Assembly (NCBI RefSeq): GCF_010389155.1
Contig: NC_057763.1
Span: 43,444,645 to 43,508,644, forward strand
Length of the DNA: 64,000 bases
Source of the DNA: Erigeron canadensis
Lineage: Eukaryota > Streptophyta > Magnoliopsida > Asterales > Asteraceae
Reading direction: 5' to 3'
Shown here: one piece after another, positions 44,696 through 58,841 of the stretch
How positions within the stretch are numbered: the stretch's first letter is position 1
Layout: every line of letters begins with the position of its first letter
Notes under the pieces: generated by a model
What the model was told of the DNA's origin: nothing
The model's input: the letters and a program-made list of their open reading frames with translations, nothing else
The model's database searches: none
Position numbers and translations under genes: made by a program

Positions 44696-47600
44696 ATGGC
44701 TTACAATCGGAGAGGGCCTGAAAAGCAGCCGTCTGCGAGGCTGCTACGGACTCAAACTGCAGGGAGTTTAGGAATGGAACCAATGATGGACAGTGAGGTA
44801 GTGCCTTCATCTCTTGTTCAAATTGCACCTATTCTTCGCGTTGCTAATGAAGTCGAACCTGCTAATCCGAGAGTTGCATACCTTTGTAAGCCCTTAATAT
44901 ATGTTTCTTAATTATATCTGTCCATAACTTTATGAGTAATTAAATGGATTTTGAAAAACATATGAGAAAACCTTATCTCGTGTATATATGCATTCAGGTC
45001 GGTTCTATGCCTTTGAGAAAGCACATAAACTTGATCCAAAATCAAGTGGACGCGGTGTTCGTCAGTTCAAGACCGCCCTCCTTCAGCGCCTAGAGAAGGT
45101 ATATATGTATTGGCTTCTTAATTTCCATACCTGATCAGTATTATAACATAACATCTGATGACTGGGGTGTTTGTGAACTTTTAGGAAGATCAAACAACTT
45201 TAGCAGCACGATCAAACAGCGATGCTCGTGAAATGCAGAATTTTTATCAACATTACTACAGGAAGTACATTCAAGCTTTAGAAAACGCTGAAAAAGCTGA
45301 CCGGTATTAATATCTCATATGGTTTTTTTTCCTTGCATTTTTGAAGTATGTATGTTTTGATTGTTTATTTTTTACTTGATATATTAGTATTCGGCTTACA
45401 AAAGCTTATCAGACTGCTGCTATTCTGTTTGAGGTTTTAAAAGCTGTTAATTTTACAGAGTCTGTGGAGGTGGCAGATGAGGTAAACCCTTGAGATTTTC
45501 TTCCCTAAAAGAATTTTGACATGATTCCTCTAAATATTACTACTTCTGTGCATAGATTATAGAAGCTCACGCCGAGGTTGCTGAGAAAACAGAGATGTAT
45601 GCTCCGTATAATATACTTCCACTTGACCCTGATAGTGCAAATCAAACAATCATGAGATTTCATGAGGTTAGTTTCAAATTTCCTGTTTAGAGGTGTCATG
45701 GAGTCTGTGAGTGTACTTTAATGAGGTGACCATTTCAGTCCATTAGCCAAAAAACTGAAAATTCAAATCGGTAAAACTAAAGATATTAGCCAAAAAGGAC
45801 ATGGTTGAAACCGGGTCAAGAGACATCCAAAGTGTCTTTTTTTCTGCAAATACCATCCTATGTTCTTCAATCAGATTTGACATGCTATTGTTCAATAATA
45901 GTTATGGATACCAGACAGAATTTGGTCTCGGGTCAACCTGAACCACCCTGTTTGACTTATAATCAACTTTCCCAATTGCCCCACTTTTTCACTTCTATCC
46001 TTTACTGATGGTATATTCATATAAAAATGGTACAATGAGGAGATTCAAGCTTCAGTTTCCGCGCTACGCAATACCAGGGGACTCCCATGGCCCAAGGGCT
46101 ACAAGAAGAAAGCCCATGAAGACATTCTGGACTGGCTACAGATTATGTTTGGTTTTCAGGTTTGACCCCACTTGTTCATCAAGGATATTTGGTATGTCAT
46201 TATGACTCTTGTCTCTTGCGTGATTTGTTGTAATTCACAGAAAGATAATGTCTCAAATCAGAGAGAACACTTAATCTTGTTGCTTGCAAATGTTCACATT
46301 CGCAAGTTCCCAAACGCTGACCAACAACCAAAGGTAGTATAATTTAACTGTGCTTAACACAAGATTACAATACTTCAGTTCTCATTTCTAATGAAAACCC
46401 TCGTATCTTTCTTTCATAAAGCTTGAGGATAGTGCAGTTACGGAAGTTATGAAGAAACTTTTTAAGAATTACAAGATGTGGTGCAAATATTTGGGCCGCA
46501 AAAGTAGTCTTTGGTGAGTAAAGTTGCCCATGAGGTTTTCATTAAAAGGCTCATTCAATTTACCAAATATTCATCCATAATCAGTGCTTATTGTCTTAGT
46601 AATGAACAAATCATTTGCTACCATCATTTACAGGTTACCAAATATTCAACAAGAGGTGCAACAAAGAAAGTTGTTATACATGGGATTATATCTTCTCATA
46701 TGGGGTGAAGCTGCAAATTTGAGATTTATGCCAGAATGTCTTTGCTATATCTATCATCATGTATGTATCACGATTATGTAATATCATTTGTTTATGACCA
46801 TGTGTGTTGAAACTATTCTACATTTCTTTGCTTCCATAGATGGCATCTGAAGTATATGGTATTCTGGCTGGTAGTGTTACTCCTACTGGTGAGAATATTA
46901 AACCCGCATATGGACTTGAAAAAGAAGCATTCTTGTCGAAGGTAGTGACTCCTATATACAAAACAATAGCTCAGGTGTGGTCTAAATCTTGAGAGTTTTG
47001 TAGCTTATAAATTGCTATATTTTCATATGCCTATATTTAATCATTCATTGTCATGTACAGGAAGCTAAAAAAAGCAAAGGGGGGAAGTCGAAACATTCTC
47101 AATGGAGAAACTATGATGACATAAATGAATATTTCTGGTATCACGGTCTCTATTCTTTTTTGTTTAAAGGTAAAACGTATACATATATTGATTGATATAA
47201 TATCGCAGGTCAGATGACTGTTTTCGATTGGGATGGCCAATGCGTGATGATCGTTATTTCTTTTGTCGGTCTGATGAAGATGTAAGTATATTTTTCTGGT
47301 TTTCATTATCTGTTATGGTCGATCTTGATGCTTCTAATTTATTTGTGATGTTTATATCAGTCTAAAGAGAAAAAACCTGCTACAAGTGAAAAACAGGCGA
47401 CAAGTGAACAGCAAAGCGAACAGCCTACTACCGATGGAAATCCTGCTACAGATGACAAATCCACTACACATGATCATTATATAGGAAAAATGAATTTTGT
47501 TGAGATAGATTCGTATTGGCATATCTTTAGGAGCTTCGATAGGATGTGGAGTTTTTTCATTCTGTGTTTACAGGTATCTGTTTTGTACTTTTGTTGAAAA

Positions 47601-50600
47601 TCCCTTTTTCATGCTTCGTATATTGACTTGATGCTTTCTTTCTCAAGGCAATGATTATTATAGCATGGAATGGATCGGGTGAACTAAGTTCTATCTTCGA
47701 TGGAGTTATGTTCAAGAAAGTGTTGAGCATCTTCATAACAGCAGCAGTTTTGAAACTTGCACAAGGTAATTATCATGTATGTATATACTACTGCTTGGTT
47801 GGAGATCTAATCAGATTATCCCTTCTACATTTTCCAGCTGTCCTTGATGTAGCTATGATGTGGAAAGCAAGGTTCAACATGTCATTTGATGTCAAAATTC
47901 GATATCTTTTGAAGGCTTTTTCTGCGGCAGCTTGGGTGGTTGTTTTACCGATCACATATTCTTATAGTTGGAACAATCCTTCAGGATTTGAAGAGACTAT
48001 TAAAAACTGGTTTGGAAATGGACCAAGTTCACCTTCTGTTTTTATTATAGCAGTTGTTATCTACTTATCTCCAAATATTCTTTCTGGACTATTGTTCCTC
48101 CTTCCCTTTATACGTCGGAATCTAGAGAGATCAGACTACAAAATTGTGAGATTCGTGATGTGGTGGTCTCAGGTATAACAAGATTCTCCACAACTTACCA
48201 CAATGTTTATTTGGTACTATTAATCCGTGTTATTTTCTTAAAATAACACGTGATAAGCCCAAAAAGTTCGGGTCATAATGTTTATTACTACTATTTTCCA
48301 AGTGTATCATTCAATTAATCATTACATATTATTAAATTTTGCAGCTTCCACTTTATGTCGGGAGGGGAATGCATGAAGATCCTCTCTCCCTTATCAGGTA
48401 TGACTTCCGTTTTTATGCATGTACGCACACATTGCTTGAATCAGTTGAATCTCGCTTAATCGTATGCGATTGTTTAGGTACACTATATTCTGGGTTCTTC
48501 TTATAATGGCAAAGTTGGCTTTCAGTTACTACTTAGAGGTGCATTTCTCATCCCTCATCTTTTTATTGTGGCAAACTATCAATGTTTTTTTCCAGAATTT
48601 AAACAGAATTGCATACTGCAGATAAAGCCTCTAGTAGGCCCAACAAAAGCAATTATGCGACTTCACATTAGACGTTATGAATGGCATGAGTTCTTCCCTC
48701 AAGGTAATCAAGTTTGAGAGCCATACACATATAGTTGTAGTGGAAGCATAATATTAAAAGGTGAAGATGTTACAAGTTTTCCTTTTCTATTTGCAGCCAA
48801 CAGCAATATTGGTGTTGTGATTGCACTCTGGGCTCCTATAATTCTTGTATGTTAATTTTATTTTAGTCCTATCATACTAACATCTCCAAAACTCTCTTTA
48901 TGTATTGTGATTATTTTTTGAATATTTACAGGTCTATTTCATGGATACCCAAATATGGTACGCCATTTTTTCAACAATATTTGGTGGTGTTTATGGTGCA
49001 TTTCGGCGACTTGGAGAGGTTAGTGCTCTGATAAGCTTTGTTACCTTTTTGTTTTTTGTTTCCCAGTATCTGAATTTTTGCTTCTTTAGATTCGGACGTT
49101 AGGAATGTTAAGAAGCCGCTTTCAGTCACTGCCAGGTGCTTTTAATGACTGCTTAGTTCCAGCAGAAACTAGTGAAAGGACTAAAAGGGGACTCAAGGCC
49201 ACCGTATCACATAGATTCTCTAATGTACAGTTTTGTTGATGCTGGATCCTGTCTATAGTTTTTATTTATATTGTAGCTCATTTACTTGGGTATTTATTCA
49301 GGAACCGACCAATAAAGAAGAGACGGCAAGATTTGCTCAGATGTGGAATACAATCATTACAAGTTTCAGGGAGGAAGATTTGATAAACAATAGGTACACC
49401 AAATATGACTATGAATCTAAATTTAGCTATTTCTTTCACTTGGTACTAATTTATAGATGCAAATTTCATGTTATCAGGGAAAGAGACCTTTTACTCATGC
49501 CATGCTGGGCAGATTTTGACTTGAATCTTATACAGTGGCCTCCTTTTTTACTTGCTAGCAAGGTTATTAATTTCTGAATTACTTTCATTAATGAATATAT
49601 ATGTTGACTTTTCAACAATTAAATTACAGCTTCCAATAGCCTTGGACATGGCAAAAGACAGCAAGGGAAAAGATCGTGACCGTGAACGAGAACTGCAAAA
49701 GAGGCTTAATGCAGATGGTTATATGATGTGTGCTGTTCAGGAATGCTATGCTTCATGTAAAAATATTTTGGAAGTTCTTGTTCATGGGGAACTTGAAAAG
49801 GGGTAAACCACCATCCAAGTCATTTCATAGTAGATGTTATCTTCTGCAATTTCTACTCATTTACTCATGAATGGGTCGATACAGGTTCTTTTAAATAAGT
49901 TTAATATGAACAGAATTTCCTAAATCATTATTTTACCTATACCGCTATTGAAATAATACAGGTTTAATAGCTATTGTGAGTTCACTATTACTTTAAATAT
50001 GGGCCTTTCTCATAAAATAAATTTTTTTGTAACGAATCCAAGATATCTGGCAGCAAGTGCTTGTGATCTGCCTCACCAAACCGGCTTCAACCATTAAATG
50101 ACCCATTTTGACCCATTACCCAACCTGCTCATATATTCACCTCCAGATGTACTAGATGAGTTTTACGTTAATAGACTTGGTTATTTGCAGCGTTATCACA
50201 AAGATTTTTGAAATAGTTGACCATCATATAAGTGAGCGAGACCTCATAAAGGTGCTAGATATGAGTTACTTGCCTAGCCTCACGGATCATGTTATCCAGC
50301 TAATCGAGATTTTGGTTAGATACTGCCTCGTTATTTTTCATAATTTTATTTTTAGAGTCTTATGTTAATGACTAACTAAAGTTTTCTCTTGCAGAAAAAG
50401 AATGAAGCGAGTGACAAGGATACACTCGTAATTGTGCTACAGAACATGCATGAGGTGGTAAAAAGAGACATATTTGTGGAGGCAGATTCTAGGTAAAATG
50501 AAATGTATCCAGTCTCTTCCAATAGTTTAACATTACTTAACTGAATTCTTTTTTTTTTTTTTTTTTTTTTTTCCATATAGCATGCTAGAATTGCGTCCAG

Positions 50601-53600
50601 ATAACGCGTTTGCGGATCTTAATTTTCCTGTTACAGAAGAGACAGAAGCTTGGAAAGAGCAAGTAACTTCTAATCTTGGGGGAAACTTCCATCTATCTAC
50701 CTTCCTTCTACTTTTTCTTTATATTTCCTTGATAACTGATTCAAAATGCCTAACTTTGATCATTTTGAGTAAAGTTTTAGATTTTCATGATTCTATATAT
50801 GTGAACCATGCTTGTCATTTGCCTCCAGATCAGAAGGATTCATCTCTTGCTTACTGAAAAAGAATCTGCCATGGATGTGCCATCAAATCTAGAAGCCAGA
50901 AGACGTATGTCTTTCTTCTCAAATTCATTGTTTATGGACATGCCCGCGCCCCCCAAAGTTCGGAATATGATTTCTTTTTCGTAAGTTTCCCTTCATCTAT
51001 ATGTTTCATCAGACTTATAAGAAGATTGGTATCTTATAACCACGGTCAAAAAAAAAGTATATGCATACACATATGCACAAAATGTACATAGCATGCAGGA
51101 AACCAGCTTACAAATATAGCATGTAATAACATACAAGTCTTACTTTATAAGAGAATTCTAAAGGTTCTAATTAGCATGGAATCTTTTACAATCTTATTAC
51201 TTCCATGTTACTTTTGTCATTCAGGGTCCTGACTCCTTACTACAATGAGGATGTTCTTTTCTCTGTGGATACCTTGGAAAAGCAGAATGAGGATGGAGTT
51301 TCCATTTTGTTTTACTTGCAGAAAATTTTTCCAGGTTGGTTTTGGTTTCTTAGCTATTTCTTCTGGCGGCTATTAAAATCTATGTTCCATAATTTTATAT
51401 AAAATGGATTTCAGATGAATGGAACAATTTTCTAGAGCGGGTGAAACATAGCAACGAAGAAGAACTGAAAGTAGATTCAGATTCGAAAGAATTACTTCGC
51501 CTTTGGGCATCATATAGGGGACAAACACTTACTAAGACTGGTATATTGTTGATTTATGTGAATTTAACATCGTCTTAACAGACTTAAGTTATTCTATAAT
51601 ATGTGCACTAAAACATATGGCAACAATAAGTTATTCATTTCTATATACCAATCACACTATACTTTCGTTTCACTATGAACATTATTAGTACGTGGCATGA
51701 TGTATTATCGTCAAGCATTGGAACTTCAGGCTTTCCTTGATATGGCAAAGGATGAAGGTACATAGAAGCGTTAATTTTAATCACAGTGGCCTTCTCATGG
51801 TATTTGACTATATAATGCATCATCTGTAACTTCTGATCATTGCTGCAGAGTTAATGAGAGGTTACAAGTCTGCTACATCTAACATGGAAGAATATTTGAG
51901 GAATGATAAATCACTACTAGCACAATGTCAAGCAGTAGCAGATATGAAGTTCACGTATGTCGTATCATCTCAACAGTATGGCATCCAGAAAAGATCACAA
52001 GACGCTCGTGCTGTTGACATTTTGAGACTTATGACAACGTAGGATTCAGGCTTATTTTCTTTAAATTTAATGTGTATACTGTTTATTCTGTTTTCTATCA
52101 ATGTCTAGACATCCAAACATTCTTGATGCAGGTATCCTTCTCTTCGTGTTGCATATATTGATGAGGAAGAAGATCCTATTAATCACAAAGTTTCTTACTA
52201 TTCAGTTCTTGTGAAAGCTGTACCAAAGTCTGAAGATGCCTCCGACCAAGATCAAAACTTAGATCAGGTAAAAATATCAATATTTGTTGAGTCTAAATCA
52301 ATCCACTCTGAAATGTTTATCTACTGAAATACTGTGACAACCTATAAGAAGGTAAGAAATCTTATTTTCTTCACAAGTACTCGTATAGGATTTCATTACA
52401 TAGTTTGGCAAAATATCATAGTATCCATCAAACAAGAGACTAGCAGAAAGAATTGTAGAGTTTCTAAAGCTTTATATGGAACATTGGTATATCATATTCT
52501 TAAAAAGATTTCAATATTCCCAAGAAAACATAATACTACATATGTGAAGCAAATTTTCCATTTTCTTTGTTCAGGTTATATATCGTATAAAACTTCCAGG
52601 ACCAGCCATATTGGGTGAGGGAAAACCCGAGAATCAAAATCATGCAATAATTTTCACACGGGGAGAAGGTCTGCAGACAATTGACATGAACCAGGTGCTC
52701 TATTTCCTACAGTTTTAAGTATTAGTAGTCTCATAGCCCGAAATATAGCTAATTTAATTTCTTATTAAAAGGACAACTACATGGAAGAAGCCTTTAAAAT
52801 GAGAAATTTGCTTCAAGAATTTCTAATCAAACATGGTGTCAGAACTCCAACTATACTTGGACTTAGGGAGCATATATTTACGGGCAGGTGAATGATCATT
52901 TAATTCTTATTTACCATATACTGTATATATGCATCTCTGAAGTTCTCATTATATAATTTGTACTTCCAGTGTTTCTTCTCTTGCGTGGTTCATGTCAAAC
53001 CAGGAGACTAGTTTCGTAACAATTGGACAAAGATTGTTGGCTAACCCATTAAAGTAAGTATCTAGTTTAACAATATATCCTCTAGATAATAGATTGAATA
53101 TAATGAGCTCTTCATCAATGAGTAGTTAAGTTTATCATCGTCTCATCAAGCTCCTATATGGCTGCTCATTCAGGGTCAGATTTCACTACGGGCATCCTGA
53201 TGTGTTTGAAAGACTGTTTCACTTGACCAGAGGGGGTATAAGCAAGGCTTCAAAAGTTGTTAACCTGAGCGAGGACATCTTTGCAGGCAATTTTGCTATT
53301 GAAACTTTTTCGTTTCTCCAAATTACTGTACTATTGCCAGTCTGTTCACAGTTTCACAACTTGTTTTAGGTTTCAATTCAACACTACGCGGGGGAAATGT
53401 TACTCATCATGAATACATACAAGTTGGTAAAGGAAGAGACGTAGGCCTCAACCAAATATCGCTTTTTGAGGCAAAAATAGCCAATGGAAACGGGGAACAG
53501 ACAATGAGTCGTGATGTATATAGACTTGGACACCGTTTTGATTTCTTCCGCATGCTCTCATGCTATTTTACTACTGTAGGATTCTACTTCAACACACTGG

Positions 53601-55543
53601 TAAGAAGTGAATTATGTTTTTTTACTAGATCTTCTAACTCTGCAGCATCTAATACCAATTTCTTTCATGTGGCAGCTCACTGTGCTTATAGTATATGTAT
53701 TCCTCTATGGCCGCCTTTATCTTGTACTCAGTGGACTTGAGAGAGAGTTAACTACAAGCAAAGCGATTATGGAAAATAAACCTCTTCAAGTAGCTCTTGC
53801 CTCTCAATCATTTGTTCAAATCGGCTTTCTTATGGCACTTCCAATGATAATGGAAATAGGACTGGAAAGAGGGTTTAGAAACGCATTTACTGATTTTGTT
53901 CTGATGCAACTGCAATTAGCTTCTGTGTTTTTCACATTTTCTCTTGGAACAAAAACCCATTATTATGGTAGAACTTTACTTCATGGGGGTGCACAATACA
54001 GAGCTACGGGCCGTGGATTTGTTGTATTTCATGCTAAATTTGCTGAAAATTACAGGCTATACTCACGCAGTCACTTTGTCAAGGGAATCGAACTTCTGAT
54101 TTTACTTGTTGTATATGAAATATTTGGTGAATCCTATAGAAGCTCGGTTGCATACATACTGATAACAATATCAATATGGTTCATGGTGGGCACATGGCTA
54201 TTTGCTCCCTTTCTTTTTAACCCATCAGGATTCGAATGGCAAAAAATTGTTGATGACTGGACAGATTGGGGTAAATGGATGAGCAACCAAGGAGGAATTG
54301 GTGTCCCAGTAGAGAAAAGTTGGGAATCATGGTGGGAGAAAGAGCAAGAGCATCTTCTTTTGTCTGGGCTAAGGGGTACCATAATGGAGATATTGTTGGC
54401 AGTTCGCTTCTTTATTTATCAGTTTGGACTTGTATATCACCTCAACATCACAAACAGCAAAAGTTTTCTGGTATTTTTTCAGCAGAGGTTTTCCGGTTTA
54501 GAACAGATTAACTTCAGCTTTACCCTTGTGATAATTTGCTTTTTATTTCAGGTCTATGTCATATCATGGCTCGTGATCTTCGCAGGACTTCTAGTAATGA
54601 GGGTTGGTTAAGATGATGTTCTTACTTACATGCATTGTGATATTAGTTGTGTATTAAATTCATTTTTCCTATGGTTTTCAGGGTGTCTCATATTGTAAAA
54701 AATCTCTTAGCAATGAATATCAGCTTGCATTTCGATTGATCAAGGGGTTGATATTCATCACTTTTCTTTCTATCATGGTCACCATAATCGCACAGCCTCA
54801 TATGACAGTAAAGGATATAATAGTATGTGTCCTCGCTTTAATGCCTACCGGTTGGGGGATGCTTCTGGTAAGCAAATTCCTTTACCATCATCTGTTACTT
54901 CATAGCATTGTTTCTGACATATGGGATGGGTTGGGTAACTAGTCAAAATGGGTATTTTAATTTGATGATGATTGTAATGGACCAGCTGGATTGACCTGAA
55001 ACCCTTGATTCACATGATATAAAATATTCAAATAAGATAATTTAGTAGCGCATATGCGGTATGCATTAAGATACAATTTGGGCAGCTTTGAAAGAGGTTT
55101 GGCCGGTCTCCTTTTATTACCACTATTATTTCACCCATCTACACAGCTAGAAATTAATCATAACCTGAACCAACCACAGTGTCATCTCCGCTATTAGGAC
55201 TTTGACTTTAGTTGCCCCTTCTTTTATTAATAAAAAGAAAACTGGCTTTTCGTTGTTTTTTATTGGCTTCTATGTGCCTTTCCCTTGTCAGATTGCACAA
55301 GCGCTTAAGCCATTTTTGCGACGATCTGGAGTCTGGTCATCAGTTAGAACACTGGCACAATATTATGAAATGATCATGGGTTTGCTTCTATTCACCCCAG
55401 TTGCGTTTTTCGCTTGGTTCCCATTCGTCTCGGAGTTCCAAACACGGATGTTGTTCAACCAAGCATTTAGCAGAGGGTTACAGATCTCACGTATTCTTGG
55501 TGGCGGGCAAAAGAAAGACAAATCCTCCCGCAACAAGGAGTAA
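44696..55543 (+). CDS. CALS: Callose synthase (1,3-beta-glucan synthase, CALS1-4 clade)
   Basis: Forty-two coding exons join in phase apart from one base: first 44696-44885, 44998-45098, 45185-45303; last 53370-53599, 53676-54470, 54552-54602, 54682-54867, 55292-55543. Full product would be 1948 residues, the usual size. N-terminus: [51 protein letters not shown] (Vta1-like/FKS1 domains). Then a first membrane block ([28 protein letters not shown]), a large cytosolic catalytic loop ([97 protein letters not shown]) and a C-terminal membrane block ending [17 protein letters not shown]. The enzyme polymerises UDP-glucose into callose at the plasma membrane, cell plate and plasmodesmata. Exon 8 (46422-46514) has five A where four keep frame, giving an immediate TAG at 46506. 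Intron 37 has a GC donor. Confidence 0.93.
45667..46042. repeat. Repeat-like insert in callose synthase intron 5
   Basis: Intron 5 is several times longer than its neighbours and contains ACCGGGTCAAGAGACATCCA and GGGTCAACCTGAACCACCC, motifs that also occur around 5880-6020, 50040-50140 and 54970-55000. These are probably decayed pieces of one dispersed family. Confidence 0.45.
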
Positions 55544-56470
55544 CTGTTTGTCCTGCTCCCCACTCAGTTTCAGCATATATATTAGTCTCTTGTGTGTCTG
55601 TATGTCGTCAACTTGTCATCAAGATGGAATCATTGAATACATGGTACACTTAGAGATACTAGAAACAGGCTGACGAGATCTATACATAGTGCTAGATAGT
55701 ATATATCTATAACCATTAGGTGCCTTATTTACCTTGAACTGGCCTTCTATAGCTAGCTAGTAAGAACTAAGAAGTAGCAACTGAGTTATATGAATAGTTA
55801 TATCTTCTCTTTTAGGTGAATCTAATTGATATTTCTGTGGATATTATTATATTAAGGACCATGAAACTCAATTTGCATGATTGATAATCCTATTTGACTA
55901 TTAATAGGACTGGACTTAAGCACAGCCACTTTATATGGAACTGATTCGATTTGGGTTATAGAAATAGTTAATAAAATGAAGTTAAACCAAAACAAGTTCA
56001 ATGGGCTAAACAATCAACAATGGCATCTTTAATACTAAGAATACCTGATTTAATCCTCCTCTGAAAAGCTCAAAAGGCCTGCAGCATCTTGAATTCTAAA
56101 AAAAAAAACTATAGGCTGGGACGAGCCTCACCCAAAACCAGTCTCAAAAAAGCAGGGTCCTATATAGCCCTGTGGCTAATATCAATTTATCCTTTTTAAG
56201 CAGCCCTCAAATATAGAACGCAATAAGCCTGGTCATGTGTCACCAATTTGTAATGTTATTTGAAGAGAACTAGTGAGAAAAAAGTCCTTCAAACATTGTC
56301 ATGATACACCTCTAGGTTATTAGTCATTGTATGTTTAAGAGCCAAGATCTAGATAACAACTTGCACAACAGGTCAACATACAAACAAGAGTGTAATTACA
56401 ACTGCTCATGGAGTCATGGTAATGTCATAACAATGATGTTCTAAACAAAGACAAACAAATGCATATCCAA
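55544..56470. other. 3' flank of callose synthase and intergenic DNA
   Basis: The first 200-300 bases are likely 3' UTR. Nothing else recognised. Confidence 0.5.
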
Positions 56471-58087
56471 TTATTTAGAGAAAATTAAACCCAAAAGACC
56501 GATAAGCCAGGACACGATGGTACCAACGACCCAGAGTACAAGGGCAAAGACAACAATACCAGCCAGAATAGTAAGAAAAGGAGGTCCTTGGGCAGTGCTT
56601 TTGTCACCACTTGTAATTGCTTCTGTCTTCCCTATGGGTTCTTCAGAAGGCTTGTTTGATACACGTAACAAAGGAAAGTTTCTTCGCGTCAGCAATTTTG
56701 TGGCATTCTTAAACCTGGCAAAGTAAATAAAAAACACGTTCAGTGATTAAGTAATCTTTTGAAAATCAGAAAATAAAAACCTTAAAGCAAAGGAAGGAAA
56801 CAAGTGAAATCAATATTTGCACCAAACATCCAAACAACTAAAAAGTACGTGTAATAGCTCCTTTGTTAAGGCTCAAGTACAACAAATATAGCTTGAGCTC
56901 TTTCTAATGAATCAAAACTGGTTAAATTTGTTACAGGGGTCAGACTGCGTCAACCATAGTTGTCCCTTTTTTTTCAAATCTATAAGCAGATATTATATTG
57001 AGTTAGATTGATCGACTTTTTTCTAATAATGCAATTTATAAGGTTTTAAATACACTTTGGGGAACCTTCACCCATTTGACCTTGACAAGTCATTTCCATT
57101 ACAATTAAATTTCAGAATTATTCAAGAAATGGCAATTTAAAGTTGGTTTTTTTTTTCTCAATAAGGCACTCTATTGAACAGTGAGTTTTATGCTTAACAG
57201 TGATTCTGCAGCCAAACTATGATTTCTGGTTCAGCTTCATCTAAGTTGATTATTTGGTACTGCGAAAAAGTGAATACAAAAAGTTGGATGATTCTGGGTT
57301 TGGTACTTTGGTTTCCAGCTCAACTCTGTAACAGATAGAACACGATTTACAACTTGTGCAAACAATCTTGGCAAATACTGTATCCAACATAGATGATTCA
57401 ATACAACTATACTAATTGACACCAAAATGTTCCTAACTGCTTATTGTTTATTGGCAGTAAAGCTTATATCTACCAGTAACTTGACTTCATTACTAATTTG
57501 GTAACACTATCTATCACACCTTTTTCACGATAAACCAAAAACGTAGCAGACAATACGAAACCTTAAGCCGGAGTAATAAAATGAAACAGTACCCGTTACT
57601 AACTCAAATATACATAATATATATCAACCAAATTCAGTAATCAGTAGATACCCTTAAGAAGCAAAGAATTCAATATCTGAAACAAAGTTACCCCTATACG
57701 AATATTAATTCTACCAGAATCACTTAAACTTTGAATCAAACACGGTCCAATGCTAATACAAAAACCTTGATTTTTAAAGACTAAAACCTAGACATTTTAA
57801 CATTGCAAATCACACATACAAACAAATTAGAAAATAATGTGAATGATCAGCACTTTGAACAGATACGCAAAGGGACTTAAAAAGGAAATGAATTTACAGA
57901 AGGAATTAAAACAAGAAAGTGGGATACATGATAAATTAGGATGAAAATGAAAAAAAGTGGGTCAAGTGAACCTGAAAAGTGAAGGGGAGTGAAGATTGAG
58001 TGAGCAAGAATCAGAAGGAGAAATCAAGTTTGGATTTTGATGAAACCCAAAACCACCTAAAAACTTGCAACACAGGGATGATGCCAT
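56471..58087 (-). CDS. Small plastid-targeted membrane protein, two exons, unrecognised family
   Basis: Exon 1 58087-57972 and exon 2 56714-56471, GT-AG (CTTTTCAG|GTTCAC and TTTGCCAG|GTTTAAG), joined in phase to 119 residues. Exon 1 starts MASSLCCKFLGGFGFHQNP and is Ser-rich without acidic residues, like a chloroplast transit peptide. Exon 2 continues with KNATKLLTRRNFPLLRVSN, an acidic linker (KPSEEPIGKTEAITSGDKS) and one long hydrophobic segment (FLTILAGIVVFALVLWVVG then TIVSWLIGLLGLIF) that could form one or two membrane helices, ending K-stop. The 1.26-kb intron holds no other gene. Gene structure, composition and a targeting peptide argue it is real; no function can be given. Confidence 0.7.
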
Positions 58088-58213
58088 TCGCTTTTATTCT
58101 TTCTGCTTGACAAGTGGTACTACTACACTGATAATGTAACCTCAAGACGATGTGCAAATTAAGATTCCAGAGTGTTTGTCTTTTTATCAATGAGAATTTG
58201 TAATTTTTGATAA

Positions 58214-58667
58214 TCTATATCTATACTGTATTAAAGCAGATTTTTTCTAACATTGAATTTGAAATTTTTAATATTTATTTTAGGTACTTCTTTAAAATAT
58301 CCCTTCTATTTATTCTATATTTATCTAAAATAACTATAATATCCTTTCTTTCTCTTCAAATCTCAACCAATCATCTTTTTTCTCTCTCCTTCATAAATCA
58401 TTTATTCCTCCAATTCATTCAAAATCTTTTATCTCGTACATCGATAAATTATAAAAATTGTATGGGTGTTCTTAAAATTTCATGCTCTTTCAGAGATGTC
58501 ATTCGATATACTTTCGACAAATTTTTAAATCTGAGGGCGGAGCCCGTACGGCTAAGGCATTTGACTATCATACTCTATGACATATCAACTCCTATAACCT
58601 ATCATACTATATAACCTAGGTATCACCCCACCATCTCACCGCCGCAACGCACGGATACTTGCTCTCG
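58214..58667 (+). mobile_element. Non-autonomous Helitron, family member 2
   Basis: Starts TCTATATCTATACTGTATTA and ends CCGCAACGCACGGATACTTG followed by CTCG where CTAG is expected. Interior is collinear with the reverse complement of 41713-42194. An ORF of 135 residues crosses it but is low complexity. Confidence 0.75.
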
Positions 58668-58841
58668 TAATTTAGAATGACCAGAATTTGTAGTAAATCG
58701 GCTCCTATATATACATAACAAAATGAGCAATGAGTATGTCTTAAAAATAAGTAATCATAAAGCCTTAACTTTGATAACTTTACTCTTTAAGCACCTTAAT
58801 TCAGTTACCTATCACCACATTACTTGAGCAACCTACCAACA

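Noticed and set aside
53607..54611. 334-residue ORF as a separate membrane protein gene
   Set aside because: It is exon 39 of callose synthase with read-through into introns on both sides.
58207..58614. 135-residue plus-strand ORF
   Set aside because: It crosses a Helitron whose other copy does not preserve the frame; low complexity.
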